From contig JAHZDZ010000003.1 of assembly GCA_019422105.1 (NCBI GenBank), positions 1-64,000 of the forward strand: a stretch of 64,000 nt of DNA. Reading direction: 5' to 3'. Shown here in pieces: positions 8,492 through 18,049 of this stretch (position 1 is the first letter of the stretch; every line of letters starts with the position of its first letter). The position numbers were made by a program, and so were the translations under genes. The notes beneath the pieces were generated by a model. It made no database searches, was not told the DNA's origin, and saw only the letters and a list, made by a program, of their open reading frames with translations. The stretch is from Bacillota bacterium (GTDB lineage Bacteria > Bacillota > Clostridia > Lachnospirales > Anaerotignaceae).

Positions 8492-8529
8492 AAAAAAGCA
8501 GGCTGATAAAAATATCAGCCTGCTTTTTT
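8492..8529. terminator. Bidirectional terminator
   Basis: AAAAAAGCAGGCTGATA and TATCAGCCTGCTTTTTT pair as a long, nearly perfect stem with a 4-base loop, between the convergent Xre gene and the first D-aminoacylase. Confidence 0.92.
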
Positions 8530-8549
8530 ATTTTTTCCATGTTTGCAGT

Positions 8550-10184
8550 TTATTTTTTCTTGATAGGCCCTCTCAGAACACGTCCGGCAAGCTCTTCTGT
8601 CTGTTTGCCATCCTCCAGCGCAATTTTGCCGTTGACAACGACATGGAAAATACCTGTGTTGTACTGCTGGGGATTTGCGTAGGTTGCATTGTCCGCGATG
8701 GTTTCAGGGTCAAAGACAACAATATCCGCCGCATAGCCCTCCTTTAAGGTACCTCTGTCTGTAAGACCTAATCTCTGAGCAGGCATGGAGGTCATTTTTT
8801 TGACCGCCTCCTCGGTTGTCATTAGGCCCATTTTCCGCACATAGGTGTCGAAAATTCTTCCCTGTGTGCCGAATGCCCGTGCATGAGGCTTACCGATAGA
8901 CAGAAGCCCTTCTGTGGAAAGGCTCATGGAATCTGAACCATACATACAGTCAGGATGCCCGATGATTTTTGCCACATCCTCCTCGTCCATAATGATTGTA
9001 ACGACCTGAACTCTTGCTTTTTCCTGCATGAGTATTTCATAAATGGTCTCATAAGGATCCATTCCCTTGGCCTGTGCTACTTCCTCCAGTGTTTTGCCCT
9101 CCATCCATTTGTTTGCTTCCGTCATGACAGAGGCTATGATAACGCCTTTCCAATTTCCAATGGCAGCATAATAGTTCTGCCAGCCGGGAATGCCTGTTGC
9201 AATATCCTTTTTTATCTGTTCCTTGCATTTTTCATCCTGTATTCTTTCCATAAGCTTTTCAATACCGCCCTCTAATACCCATGGGGGGAGAAGAGCGGAC
9301 AGGGACGTCATACCGGCTGTATAGGGATAAGCGTCAAAGGTAACCTCAATTCCTTCCTCCCTGGCAGCATTAATTTTTCCGAAGAGCTTGTCTATCTGAT
9401 GCCAGTTATCTTTACCCATAAGCTTCAGATGGGAGATGTGAAGAGGACATTTCGCCTCTCTGGCAATGTAGATAGCTTCGTCAATAGCTTCAAAGATGTC
9501 GTCCGACTCACTTCTCATATGGGTACAGTAGTATCCTCCGTATTCTCCGATAACAGAGCTTAAAGCCGCCAGCTCCTCCTTTGGCGTATAAGCGCCGGGC
9601 ATGTAGATAAGACCGCTTGTCAGGGCCCGTGCGCCCTCCTCAAAGCCCTGTATTACGTCCTGTTTCATGCGTTCAATCTGTTCCGGTGTTGCAGGTTCCT
9701 TGGAGAAGCCCATTTCCTTGATGCGGATAGCGCCCTGTGCCAGAAGAGGAACAACATTAATAGCCGGATTGTGCTCATCCACGTAGTCCAGATATTCCTT
9801 GAAGGTACTCCAGTGAAGCTCTAAAGGTGCAGGAATGGTTCCTACAATTCGGGTTCCCAGATAATCGATAAGAAGCTGCTTTTTATCCTCCGCCACCGGG
9901 GCAACGCCGATACCGCAGTTTCCGATAACATCAGTCGTAACGCCTGCGTAAATCCTGCTTCTTGCATAGCGGTCATAAATAATAGACATATCGGAATGAG
10001 TGTGTAAATCGATAAAGCCAGGTGCCACGGCAAGGCCGGCTGCGTCAATTACTTTGTCGGCCTCCTCTTTTTCTAAGTTTCCGATTGCCGTAATTTTGCC
10101 GTCCTTGATGCCGATATCGCCCTGATAGGCTTTGCTGCCGGTACCATCAATAATACTGCCGTTTATAATTTTTAAATCCAACAT
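8550..10184 (-). CDS. D-aminoacylase / N-acyl-D-amino-acid amidohydrolase, paralogue 1
   Basis: Amidohydrolase-superfamily enzyme expected to hydrolyse N-acyl-D-amino acids to the free D-amino acid and a carboxylate. Metal-site motifs in order: HTHSD (residues 61-65), the bridging-type Cys90 in GNCGIG, CTHMRSE, LHISHLK, and GSDSMSLSTEG near the C-terminus. These match the metal and catalytic positions of the Alcaligenes D-aminoacylase. About 544 residues, slightly longer than that enzyme. The frame opens upstream, but the ATG at 10184 has GGAGGGA at the right distance. It is the first of three close paralogues on this strand (also 11412 and 13217), each with its own apparent promoter. The true substrate could be another N-acyl compound. 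Confidence 0.88.
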   Translation of the reverse strand: MLDLKIINGSIIDGTGSKAYQGDIGIKDGKITAIGNLEKEEADKVIDAAGLAVAPGFIDLHTHSDMSIIYDRYARSRIYAGVTTDVIGNCGIGVAPVAEDKKQLLIDYLGTRIVGTIPAPLELHWSTFKEYLDYVDEHNPAINVVPLLAQGAIRIKEMGFSKEPATPEQIERMKQDVIQGFEEGARALTSGLIYMPGAYTPKEELAALSSVIGEYGGYYCTHMRSESDDIFEAIDEAIYIAREAKCPLHISHLKLMGKDNWHQIDKLFGKINAAREEGIEVTFDAYPYTAGMTSLSALLPPWVLEGGIEKLMERIQDEKCKEQIKKDIATGIPGWQNYYAAIGNWKGVIIASVMTEANKWMEGKTLEEVAQAKGMDPYETIYEILMQEKARVQVVTIIMDEEDVAKIIGHPDCMYGSDSMSLSTEGLLSIGKPHARAFGTQGRIFDTYVRKMGLMTTEEAVKKMTSMPAQRLGLTDRGTLKEGYAADIVVFDPETIADNATYANPQQYNTGIFHVVVNGKIALEDGKQTEELAGRVLRGPIKKK

Positions 10185-10496
10185 CCAATATCCCTCCATT
10201 TTATTAGTTAGTTTTTCATTGTTCTTCTATGTACAAATAAATAAAAATGGATAAAAAACAGTATATAGGTCACAGGTTGATTATAACATATGACATTTTG
10301 TTTTCCATCCTCCTATTCATTTATCATAATTTTAATCAAAAAATGAAATGATTTCAGCAATCTGTTATACAAAGGACGGAAATGGTATAACAGTTGTCAA
10401 TATCGGTAAATTGACCGAGATAGTTTGGGGTAAGAGATGGAGCAGTTGAAATGAAAGCGCCGCCATGCTAAAATAAGTGAAAAGGGAGGGTATGGC
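10185..10496 (-). promoter_or_regulatory. Intergenic region with promoter of D-aminoacylase 1
   Basis: On the minus strand TGTTATAAT at 10280-10288 is an extended -10 element for the gene at 10184; no good -35 is visible. The rest is AT-rich and I see no small gene or RNA in it. Confidence 0.45.
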
Positions 10497-11129
10497 ATGA
10501 AGAAATGGACAGGTTTATTTTTGATGATTGTTTTGACGGTATCCCTGAGCGGCTGCGGGGCAAAAACGGTGGGTGAGGCGGATACACCAAAGTCGGAACA
10601 GGCGGGGGAGGATGAGCCCGAGGACAGTGAGATTGACTGGGAAGTCAGACAGTATACAGGGGTACAGTATACCTATGAGGTTCCTGCGGATTGGGAAGAG
10701 ATACAGGAGATGACGGACGGTACAGGTGTGCAGGCCTTTTTTACAAAATCGAGTGCGGATTTGGATGCGCAGCCCTCCAATGTGATTGTAGAGGTTTTAA
10801 GACAGTTAACCGAAGAACAAAAGGGATGGGATTATACGGATACGCAGATGCAGGAAAGCTTCTACGAGTATGTCAAAACAGACCTTCTTAAAAACCGCCC
10901 GGGCGTCAGCAATACAGAATTCTCTGTTTTGGAAACAGTGAATGCGGTTGTCTATGTGGTTGATATGGAAAGGGAGACGGACAGCGGCAAGACGGCGCAC
11001 CAGACCTGGTATTTTCCTATGGGGATGGATTATTCTATCATTCTTTACGCCACGGACTTGGGAGATGGAATAGTGCCCGATGTGAAGAGTGTAGCGGAGC
11101 ATATCATTGAAACAATGGAAGCTCTTTAA
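10497..11129 (+). CDS. Predicted lipoprotein of unknown function
   Basis: Secreted lipoprotein: MKKWTGLFLMIVLTVSLSGC gives a basic start, hydrophobic core and lipobox LSGC, so the mature protein starts at Cys20. An acidic linker follows, then a domain of about 160 residues starting at YTYEVPADWEEIQ, which resembles the PsbP/DcrB-like fold in outline (V/I-rich strands, a final VKSVAEHIIETM helix); this is only a resemblance. The ATG has AAAGGGAGGG upstream. It is on the opposite strand from the D-aminoacylases between which it sits, with its own terminator. Confidence 0.75.
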   Translation: MKKWTGLFLMIVLTVSLSGCGAKTVGEADTPKSEQAGEDEPEDSEIDWEVRQYTGVQYTYEVPADWEEIQEMTDGTGVQAFFTKSSADLDAQPSNVIVEVLRQLTEEQKGWDYTDTQMQESFYEYVKTDLLKNRPGVSNTEFSVLETVNAVVYVVDMERETDSGKTAHQTWYFPMGMDYSIILYATDLGDGIVPDVKSVAEHIIETMEAL

Positions 11130-11147
11130 TGGAGTATGAATGACAAT

Positions 11148-11182
11148 GAAAAGGAGACAGTGATTTTCACTGTCTCCTTTTC
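11148..11182 (+). terminator. Terminator after the lipoprotein gene
   Basis: GAAAAGGAGACAGTGA pairs with TCACTGTCTCCTTTTC around a 3-base loop; strong stem with a T-rich end. Confidence 0.9.
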
Positions 11183-11367
11183 TACTATAAAAAACGCAAA
11201 ATGATGTAAGCCTTTCAAAAGGACTGTCCTGATTTAAAAAGCCAGCATAGCACGAATTTTTTAAAGAAAACGCATATTTTCGTCATGGGGCAGGGGAATG
11301 ACCCTTGCTGATTTTTTGACATGCTGCAACCGTGGATTTACACGTTTTCCCGAAAAGCTTTTAAATA

Positions 11368-11399
11368 GTCTGAGGCAGTGATTTATCACTGCCTCAGAC
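11368..11399 (-). terminator. Terminator after D-aminoacylase paralogue 2
   Basis: GTCTGAGGCAGTGAT and ATCACTGCCTCAGAC form a 15-bp perfect stem 13 bases beyond the stop of the minus-strand gene ending at 11412. The remaining 11183-11367 holds nothing I recognise. Confidence 0.8.
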
Positions 11400-11411
11400 G
11401 TTTCTTTATTG

Positions 11412-13049
11412 TTAAATTTTCGTACTTCTCGGATTTCTGATAACCCGTCCAGCCAGAACGTCTGTCTGAACGCCGTTTTCAAAAGCGATCTGACCGTTGA
11501 CAATGACATCCTCAATGCCGACAGTGTACTGCTTTGGATCGCCGTAGGTTGCTTTATCAGCTATTGTTTCAGGATCAAAAACAACAACATCCGCAAAGCA
11601 GTTTTCTTTTAATATGCCTCGGTCTGTCAAGCCCAGTCTCTTTGCGGGAAGGAAGGTCATTTTACGGATAGCGTCCTCGAAGGTCAAAGCGCCGATTTCC
11701 TTCACATAATGGTTAAAGATACGTCCTACCGTACCGAAAGCACGGGGGTGAGGTTTTCCGACAGATAAGAGTCCTTCTGTGGAGAGATCCATGGAGTCGG
11801 AGCCAATCATTGTTTTGGGATGCTTAACTACCTTAAGAACATCCTCCTCGCTCATGACCTCGATTACAATCTGTACCTTTCCGTTCTCAGCGATAATGGT
11901 ATCAAATACAACATCAAAAGGATCCTTGCCCTGTTCCTCGGAAATCTGCTGTATGCTTTTGCCCTCCAGAGCTTTGTTTTCTTCGCCCATAACGGAGGCA
12001 ATGACAACATCCTGCCAGCCGCTGCTCATTTTAAACATGTTCTGCCATTTTGGAAGGCCGGTGTCAATATCTTTTTTGATTCTTTCTCTTACGTCCTGAG
12101 ATTTGATTCTCTCTACCAGATTTTTTACGCCGCCTTCAAATACCCATGGCGGAAGAAGAGCGGTCAGGGAGGTCATGCCGGCGGTATAAGGATAAACATC
12201 CCAGCTTGTTTCTACGCCGTCTTTTTCAGCCTGTTCCAATTTTTCAAAGATATGGTCAATTCTGCCCCAATTCTGGGAACCCATTACCTTCAAATGAGAT
12301 ACGTGGAGTGGGCAGCCGCCTTCTTTTGCTATGTAGATAGCCTCGTCCAGAGCGTCGTCGATGGTATCTCCCTCGTCCCTCATATGGGTGCAGTAGTAAC
12401 CGCCGAATTTATCAAGCTCCTTGCAAAGCTCTGCCAGCTCTTCCTTGCTTGTGTAAGCGCCGGGAAGATAAATGAGACCGCTTGTCAGGCAGAAAGCTCC
12501 CTCGTCCATGGCTTTTTTTACCTGTCCGCGCATGTTTTTAATTTCTTCTTCTGTTGCCGGTTTATCAGAAAAGCCCATCTCATCAATTCTGATGGCGCCC
12601 TGTGCCAAAAGAGGAACTACATTGACAGCGGGAGGATTCTGGTCCACATAGTCCAGATACTCCTTCATTGTGCTCCAGTGAAGCTCCAAAGGCGCGGGGA
12701 TTGTTCCCACGATTCTGGTAGCCAGATAATCAAGAAGAAGCTGCTTTTTTTCTTCCCTGATGGGAGCAACACCGATACCGCAGTTGCCTACGACATCCGT
12801 TGTTATTCCGGTATGTATTCTGCTTCTGGTAAAGCTATCATAAAGTATGGATAAATCTGAATGGGTATGGAAGTCAATAAAGCCGGGGCAAACGATTTTG
12901 CCTGCTGCGTCCAGCACCTTTTTCGCCTCAGAATCCTTCAAATCGCCGATTGCTACGATCTTGTCACCCTCAATCCCAAGGTCAGCCCTGTATCCGGCTG
13001 CGCCGGTACCGTCCATTATGGTTCCGTTTACAATCTTTACATCCAACAT
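11412..13049 (-). CDS. D-aminoacylase / N-acyl-D-amino-acid amidohydrolase, paralogue 2
   Basis: Same family as the gene at 8550, with the same motif order: HTHSD, GNCGIGVAPI with the bridging Cys, CTHMRDEGD, LHVSHLK and GSDSMDLSTEG. About 545 residues. The frame extends 26 codons further upstream without similarity to its paralogues; GGAGGAA before the ATG at 13049 and the shared MLDVKIVNG start settle the choice. An extended -10 (TGCTATACT, 13118-13126 on the minus strand) lies 70 bases upstream, so it is probably transcribed on its own. Substrate specificity cannot be read from sequence. Confidence 0.88.
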   Translation of the reverse strand: MLDVKIVNGTIMDGTGAAGYRADLGIEGDKIVAIGDLKDSEAKKVLDAAGKIVCPGFIDFHTHSDLSILYDSFTRSRIHTGITTDVVGNCGIGVAPIREEKKQLLLDYLATRIVGTIPAPLELHWSTMKEYLDYVDQNPPAVNVVPLLAQGAIRIDEMGFSDKPATEEEIKNMRGQVKKAMDEGAFCLTSGLIYLPGAYTSKEELAELCKELDKFGGYYCTHMRDEGDTIDDALDEAIYIAKEGGCPLHVSHLKVMGSQNWGRIDHIFEKLEQAEKDGVETSWDVYPYTAGMTSLTALLPPWVFEGGVKNLVERIKSQDVRERIKKDIDTGLPKWQNMFKMSSGWQDVVIASVMGEENKALEGKSIQQISEEQGKDPFDVVFDTIIAENGKVQIVIEVMSEEDVLKVVKHPKTMIGSDSMDLSTEGLLSVGKPHPRAFGTVGRIFNHYVKEIGALTFEDAIRKMTFLPAKRLGLTDRGILKENCFADVVVFDPETIADKATYGDPKQYTVGIEDVIVNGQIAFENGVQTDVLAGRVIRNPRSTKI

Positions 13050-13117
13050 CTGCAATTCCTCCATTCTCCTGCTTTTCTTGTACCTGTCATAAATACGGTT
13101 TTCCCTATGACAAATAC

Positions 13118-13126
13118 AGTATAGCA
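13118..13126 (-). promoter_or_regulatory. Extended -10 promoter of D-aminoacylase 2
   Basis: TGCTATACT on the minus strand, 69 bases upstream of the 13049 start; no clear -35 element. Confidence 0.4.
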
Positions 13127-13216
13127 TAAAAGGTTACTGTTTTCTATAAAATATGCGTTTTTTTGCATAAAAACACTGCTTTGTAATGATATATTGCATA
13201 TTGGCTAAGTAGAGCC

Positions 13217-14842
13217 TTATTTCAGATTTCTCAATACTCTTCCCGCAAGGGTTTTCGTCTGTATTCCTTCCTCCAGAGCAATTTTACCGTTTACAATAAC
13301 GCACTCAATACCCTCTGTGTACTGTTTCGGATCTGTGTAGGTTGCCCTGTCTTTTATGGTATCCGGATCAAAAACCACCACATCTGCAAAATATCCTTCC
13401 CTTAATATTCCTCTGTCCCTGAGGCGGAGAAGAGCAGCAGGCATGGAGGTCATTTTTTTCACGGCCTCCTCGAAGGTCAGTACGCCAAGCTCCTTCACGT
13501 AATGGCTGTAGATACGGCCGAAGGTACCAAAGGCTCTGGGATGGGGCTTGCCGAAGGCGAGAAGTCCCTCGGTGGAAAGGCTCATAGAGTCTGAGCCGAA
13601 CATTGTTTTGGGATGTGTGACAATTTTCAGTACATCCTCCCCGCTCATCATATAGGTAACCATCTGTACCTTGGCGTTTTCCTCAATCAGAGTATCAAAT
13701 ACAACGTCATAGGGGTCCTTTCCTTGCAGTTTTGCAATTTCCTCCACAGATTTTCCCTCATACCATTTGTTTTTTTCGAGCATCAGGGAGGCAATTATAA
13801 CGTTTTTAAAACCGCCGGAGGCTTTGCAGGGGTTCTGCCAGCCGGGGATACCCTCCTCAATTTCACGGCGCAGACGCAGACGGTTTTCGGGTTCCCGTAT
13901 TCTTTCCACAAGCTTGTCCACGCCGCCTTCAAATACCCAGCTTGGCAGAAGGGCTGAGAGGGAAGACATACCCGCTTCGTAGGGGTAGCAGTCAAAGGTG
14001 ACCCGAAGCCCTTCCTCCTCCGCTTTATCAAGGACAGCAAAAATTTTATCGGTCTGACCGAAATTAGATTCGCCAAATAGCTTGAGATGGGAGATATGGA
14101 GGGGAACGCCCGCTGTTTTTGCGATATAAATGGATTCGTCAATGGCCTCAAATATGGTGTCGCCTTCATTCCTCATGTGGGTGCAGTAGTAGCCGCCATA
14201 GGGCCTTAGTTCTTTGCAAAGCTCTGCCAGCTCCTCCCTGCCGGTGTAAGCGCCGGGAAGATAGATGAGGCCGCTTGTCATGGCGATTGCGCCTTCCTCC
14301 ATGGCTTTTTTCACTTCCGCTCTCATGGCCCTGATCTGATCGGGGGCTGCCGCTTCCTTGGAAAAACCCATCTCGGCAATACGGATTGCACCCTGCGCCA
14401 GAAGAGGTGCAACGTTTACGGCAGGAGGATTTTTATCAATATAGTTCAGGTATTCTCCAAAAGTGCTCCAGTGAAGCTCTAAGGGCGCCGGAATCGTGCC
14501 GACGATTCTTGTTGCGAGATAATCCAGAAGAAGCTGCTTGTTTTTTTCGTTTACCGGAGCGACGCCGATTCCGCAGTTGCCGATAACATCTGTGGTGACT
14601 CCCGTATGGATACGGCTACTGGCATAGCTGTCATACAAAAGAGACATGTCGGAGTGGGTGTGCATGTCGATAAAACCGGGTGAAACAAATTTTCCCGAAG
14701 CGTCAATTGTTTTAACGGCTTTTTCCCCCTTTAGGTCACCGATTGCGGCGATTCTGTCTCCGGTAACGGCAATATCCGCTCGCAAGCCGGGGGCACCGGT
14801 ACCATCAAGTATGGTGCCGTTGCTGATTTTTATATCATACAT
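13217..14842 (-). CDS. D-aminoacylase / N-acyl-D-amino-acid amidohydrolase, paralogue 3
   Basis: Third paralogue, 541 residues, with HTHSD, GNCGIGVAPV, CTHMRNEGD, LHISHLK and GSDSMSLSTEG all kept, so it should be active. The start MYDIKISNGTILDGTGAPG follows AGGAGG. A good promoter (14883-14911) lies directly upstream and is divergent from the Crp/Fnr regulator at 15178. Substantial divergence from the other two between the motifs suggests long-standing paralogues with different acyl or side-chain preference rather than a recent duplication; this is inference. Confidence 0.88.
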   Translation of the reverse strand: MYDIKISNGTILDGTGAPGLRADIAVTGDRIAAIGDLKGEKAVKTIDASGKFVSPGFIDMHTHSDMSLLYDSYASSRIHTGVTTDVIGNCGIGVAPVNEKNKQLLLDYLATRIVGTIPAPLELHWSTFGEYLNYIDKNPPAVNVAPLLAQGAIRIAEMGFSKEAAAPDQIRAMRAEVKKAMEEGAIAMTSGLIYLPGAYTGREELAELCKELRPYGGYYCTHMRNEGDTIFEAIDESIYIAKTAGVPLHISHLKLFGESNFGQTDKIFAVLDKAEEEGLRVTFDCYPYEAGMSSLSALLPSWVFEGGVDKLVERIREPENRLRLRREIEEGIPGWQNPCKASGGFKNVIIASLMLEKNKWYEGKSVEEIAKLQGKDPYDVVFDTLIEENAKVQMVTYMMSGEDVLKIVTHPKTMFGSDSMSLSTEGLLAFGKPHPRAFGTFGRIYSHYVKELGVLTFEEAVKKMTSMPAALLRLRDRGILREGYFADVVVFDPDTIKDRATYTDPKQYTEGIECVIVNGKIALEEGIQTKTLAGRVLRNLK

Positions 14843-14882
14843 TTTAAAACCTCCTGCTCTTTAAATTTATATCTATAGAGAA

Positions 14883-14911
14883 ATTATAATAAACAGCATC
14901 CTTTTTTGCAA
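14883..14911 (-). promoter_or_regulatory. Sigma-70-type promoter of D-aminoacylase 3
   Basis: On the minus strand TTGCAA (14906-14911), a 17-base spacer and TATAAT (14883-14888), about 40 bases upstream of the start. Confidence 0.65.
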
Positions 14912-15095
14912 TTTTGTTTTTCGGCTGTTCTTTATCGGATATTGTTTTTTGAGAGCAAACCGGGCCAAAAGCATTGGATGTAATTTATGGAAATCTTACG
15001 GTAACGGGTATTGGGTAGGGAATATTGAATGAACTGTTTTGACCGGCGGCACTTTGGGGAAGGAATAAAGTTCCATCGCCGTATTATTTTATATT

Positions 15096-15125
15096 TTGAC
15101 AGGGGAAATAGTTTCATAGTATAAT
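15096..15125 (+). promoter_or_regulatory. Sigma-70-type promoter of the Crp/Fnr regulator
   Basis: TTGACA (15096-15101), an 18-base spacer and TATAAT (15120-15125): both hexamers match consensus exactly. Confidence 0.8.
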
Positions 15126-15177
15126 TTCTATAACGTAGTTTTATGCTTAGGTTGCTAGGATGGAGAGGCAGATGTTT

Positions 15178-15879
15178 ATGGATAACGATAAAGTATATGA
15201 AGAACTCCTTAAAAGCTCGATTAATTTTCCGTGGGTACAGGCTCCCAGATACAGCCTGAGAGAACTGTGCGCCTGTGCAAAGGAGGAAAACTACAGAAAA
15301 GACGATGTTATATATGATACAGAGACGGGATCCGATTTCGTTTATATTGTAAAAAGCGGCAGAATCGGACACTATATTGTCACAAGCGACGGGCACAGAA
15401 AGATTGTCGCGGTTTTTACGGAGGGGACTTTGTTTGGTGAGCTTCAGTCCTTTGACCGTCAGCCTGATTTTTCCATTGCCCAGGTGACCTCCAAAAAGGC
15501 ATCGGTTTATAAGGTATATAAAAAGGATTTTCTTGATAAAATATCCCAAAACAGGGACTTGATGATGGCGGTATTGGAGAACCTGTCCTATAAAATGCGT
15601 CTTTTGTCCAGCCAGGTAGAATATGCGGTCTATAAGTCATCGGCAACAAAGGTTGCCTTTTTTCTGCTTTCAACCTGCAAGCATTACGGTGTGAAAACAG
15701 AGCAAGGCTATAAGCTGAATATGAAGTTTACACATTCCGAAATTGCCGCTACCATTGGGTTAAGCAGGGTGTCGGTGACCAATAACTTTATCAGTCTGAT
15801 TGAAAACGGCATAATTGAAAAAACGAAGGATTTTTATTATTTAAAGGATTTGGAATATTTAATGAAGCTGTTGAATTAA
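15178..15879 (+). CDS. Crp/Fnr-family transcriptional regulator
   Basis: One-component regulator. Residues ~25-140 form a cyclic-nucleotide-binding-type beta barrel (VIYDTETGSDFVYIVKSGRIGHYIV...EGTLFGELQSF), then a long helix, then a winged HTH (THSEIAATIGLSRVSVTNNFISLIENGII). No Fe-S cysteine pattern like that of Fnr is seen, so the effector is unknown. ATGs at 15160 and 15172 are in frame, but GGAGAGG lies 9 bases before the ATG at 15178. It is divergent from D-aminoacylase 3 and close to two YkvI transporters, so it may control this block. Confidence 0.88.
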   Translation: MDNDKVYEELLKSSINFPWVQAPRYSLRELCACAKEENYRKDDVIYDTETGSDFVYIVKSGRIGHYIVTSDGHRKIVAVFTEGTLFGELQSFDRQPDFSIAQVTSKKASVYKVYKKDFLDKISQNRDLMMAVLENLSYKMRLLSSQVEYAVYKSSATKVAFFLLSTCKHYGVKTEQGYKLNMKFTHSEIAATIGLSRVSVTNNFISLIENGIIEKTKDFYYLKDLEYLMKLLN

Positions 15880-15896
15880 GAAATACTATATTGAAA

Positions 15897-15926
15897 CAGG
15901 GCGCAGGATACTGCGCCCTGTCAGCT
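15897..15926 (+). terminator. Terminator after the Crp/Fnr regulator
   Basis: CAGGGCGCAG and CTGCGCCCTG form a 10-bp stem with a 4-base loop. A second weaker hairpin (AAAGTCCC-like arms around 15932-15955) follows. Confidence 0.75.
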
Positions 15927-16227
15927 TGTCAAAAAAGGTCCCTTTGGGACTTTTTTGAATGGAGAATTGAAAAAGATTCAAATAACATTTGCGGAATAGT
16001 GTCAGGTGAGCAAAGCTCTAACCTGTCAAGAAAATTCCTTTCTGGGTAACGGCCTTTGGCCGCCGTATCTTTCTTTGGCACCGCCGGCGGTTAGCATACT
16101 GTTGGGAGACTGCGGTTTACTACTCACAAATTTCCAAGTATGGATTTGCCACCGCACCATTCTTTCGATTTGATTTCCCTGCGGATTAAATTCGGGGTGC
16201 TGCACGTCAGAATTTCTTTTTTTGTTT
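15927..16227. other. Intergenic region without a recognised gene
   Basis: Contains a short AAGGTCCCTTTGGGACTTTTTT hairpin-like stretch at 15930-15955 and otherwise GC-mixed sequence with short palindromes (GGCCTTTGGCC, CCGCCGGCGG). No supported gene, RNA or promoter. Confidence 0.5.
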
Positions 16228-17391
16228 TTAATTTAATACAGGTGTGTTTTTTTCCGCTTTTTCTTTTTCTTCCTGTCTTTTTTTTGCATTGGCGGCATCA
16301 AGTTTCTGGTATTTTGCTATATCACCCTTGTTGATAAACTGTCTGATGAAAACACATATCATGATAAAAAGGCCGACGTAGCCTGTGTACGGATATACAA
16401 TGCCAACAAGCTCCGTGAAGGACAGGCCGCTCAGTATAAAGGCCGCGATACAGGTGCCGATACAGATTGTGTTATATTTTTTTGTTTTTTCCCTTGCAAA
16501 TTTGTTGCAGATCATCCAGAGCATGGGGATGGCACTGGAGTAAATACCGCCCATCAAAATAATGGTAAACAGTCCTCCTAAAAGGGGATTTAGGCCGGAG
16601 GCGAGAACAAGGGACGGAATGGATTTGTCGTATACGCTGCCGATATTTGCCAATAACCCTAAATTCATGACAATAACGGCAAAAATGAGTGCAAAGCCGC
16701 CAATAGTACCGCCCCACACGGAGGTTTTTGTATTTTTGGCTGTCTGAGAGAGCTGTATTAAAAAGGGGAGCACAATAACGGCCATGTAGCCTGCATATAA
16801 AGCGCCGGATAAAGCCCAATTGTTGACGGAGTGGGGAACGTTTACAGTTTCCATAACCTGTACTGCGTTTTTCAGACCGTCGAGGTTTTGCAGAGTACTG
16901 CCTATGCCGACTACCAGTGAAAAAACAATAATGACAGGACCGATAGCGCCGATTATATCCACCAGCCTGTTAAGCCCCATCAGAACAGTGGCAATGGCCA
17001 ATAATGCCATAAGCGCACGTCCGATATAGGGACTCAGGCCGAAATGCTCCTGTAGTGCTGCGCCGCTTCCCGCAAGCATGATAACAAAACAGGAGAAAAG
17101 AAAAATGACAGTAAACCATTCCATAACTGTGCCTATTTTGTCACCGCAGAAATATTTGAATATTGCGGCGTCGGACTGGAATTTTAACTCCCGTCCCTGC
17201 TTCATGAGATAATATCCCATCCATGTAAAAAGCACGAGACTGACCAAAGCGGCCAAAAAGCTTTGATAGCCGAAGGATGTAAAAAACTGCATGATTTCCT
17301 GGCCGGAAGCATAACCTGAGCCAATACAAAAGGCGATATAGGCGCCGCCTAATTTTACAATGTCAATAAAATTGGACTTCGATTCATTCAT
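16228..17391 (-). CDS. YkvI-family membrane transporter-like protein, copy 1
   Basis: Integral membrane protein of the COG3949/YkvI group, in the amino acid-polyamine-cation (LeuT-fold) superfamily; the substrate is not known. Typical features: GGAYIAFCIGSGYASGQEIMQFF in the first segment, about ten further hydrophobic helices, GLNRLVDIIGAIGPVIIVFSL, and GGIYSSAIPMLW. 387 residues. A charged C-terminal tail (KKRQEEKEKAEKN) is cytoplasmic. The start MNESKSNFID follows AGGAGG. The position between D-aminoacylases and a DSD1-type enzyme suggests amino acid uptake, which is inferred. Confidence 0.83.
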   Translation of the reverse strand: MNESKSNFIDIVKLGGAYIAFCIGSGYASGQEIMQFFTSFGYQSFLAALVSLVLFTWMGYYLMKQGRELKFQSDAAIFKYFCGDKIGTVMEWFTVIFLFSCFVIMLAGSGAALQEHFGLSPYIGRALMALLAIATVLMGLNRLVDIIGAIGPVIIVFSLVVGIGSTLQNLDGLKNAVQVMETVNVPHSVNNWALSGALYAGYMAVIVLPFLIQLSQTAKNTKTSVWGGTIGGFALIFAVIVMNLGLLANIGSVYDKSIPSLVLASGLNPLLGGLFTIILMGGIYSSAIPMLWMICNKFAREKTKKYNTICIGTCIAAFILSGLSFTELVGIVYPYTGYVGLFIMICVFIRQFINKGDIAKYQKLDAANAKKRQEEKEKAEKNTPVLN

Positions 17392-18049
17392 AATAAAACC
17401 TCCTAAATTGAGTGAAGAACAATGCCAAATATTTAGAATTACAATGTATATTTCATCAATGAGGAGCTCCTGATGGAATTAAATTTAGCACATAATATAT
17501 ATAAAATCTGTATAGTGATATACAATAAATGATAAAATTTGTATACTTGTAAAGCGGTTTACCGGCATAGCCGGTTTTAGTTTATACAATAGTGCATGAT
17601 AATGGCTTGTATTTACGGAATACAGATAGGAAACCTGTAAACAATATTTTCATAGCAGCAGATGAAAGGAATGAATAATTGCAGGAATAAAAAACATAGT
17701 GTGATGTTCAATTTAATTTTTTAAAATGGAAATAGAAGCAATAAAAAAGCGCCCTTAAGGCGGTTTGGCGCAAGAAAATAAAATTCTGGCTATGATAGGA
17801 TTTGTAAGGAGGGCCATAAGGGCCATAAGGAGCGAACCTTAAATAATTAAGTTCGGTATGTCAATCAAGTCATATTTTAGAAATTGGTTCCTAAAGCTGT
17901 GCGGGAATTTTGCCCCTAACCTGTAGAAACCGCGTAATACGCGGTTTCCTGAAAGTTTTTGCTTTGTTTTTTCAAAAAGTGAGGGTGACGCCCAAGTTTC
18001 TGGCATAACGAAGAACGCACAATTGCCTGTAAAAACTATTTTATCTGTT
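17392..18049. other. Intergenic region, 658 bp, no gene seen
   Basis: AT-rich left part with the likely promoter of the 17391 gene (TATA-rich around 17500-17550), a short tandem GGGCCATAA repeat at 17813-17830, and a hairpin at 17926-17948. I see no open frame with a ribosome binding site. Confidence 0.5.
17926..17948 (-). terminator. Probable terminator after YkvI copy 2
   Basis: GAAACCGCG and CGCGGTTTC pair around TAATA, about 100 bases past the stop of the minus-strand gene at 18050; the poly-T tail on that strand is weak. Confidence 0.5.

Noticed and set aside
11820..12854. 344-residue frame antisense to D-aminoacylase 2
   Set aside because: Composition is that of a shadow frame of a real gene with all family motifs on the other strand.
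17408..17440. Sigma-54 promoter upstream of YkvI copy 1
   Set aside because: The minus strand reads TTGGCATTGTTCTTCAC: GG is followed 10 bases later by CA instead of GC, and there is no activator nearby.
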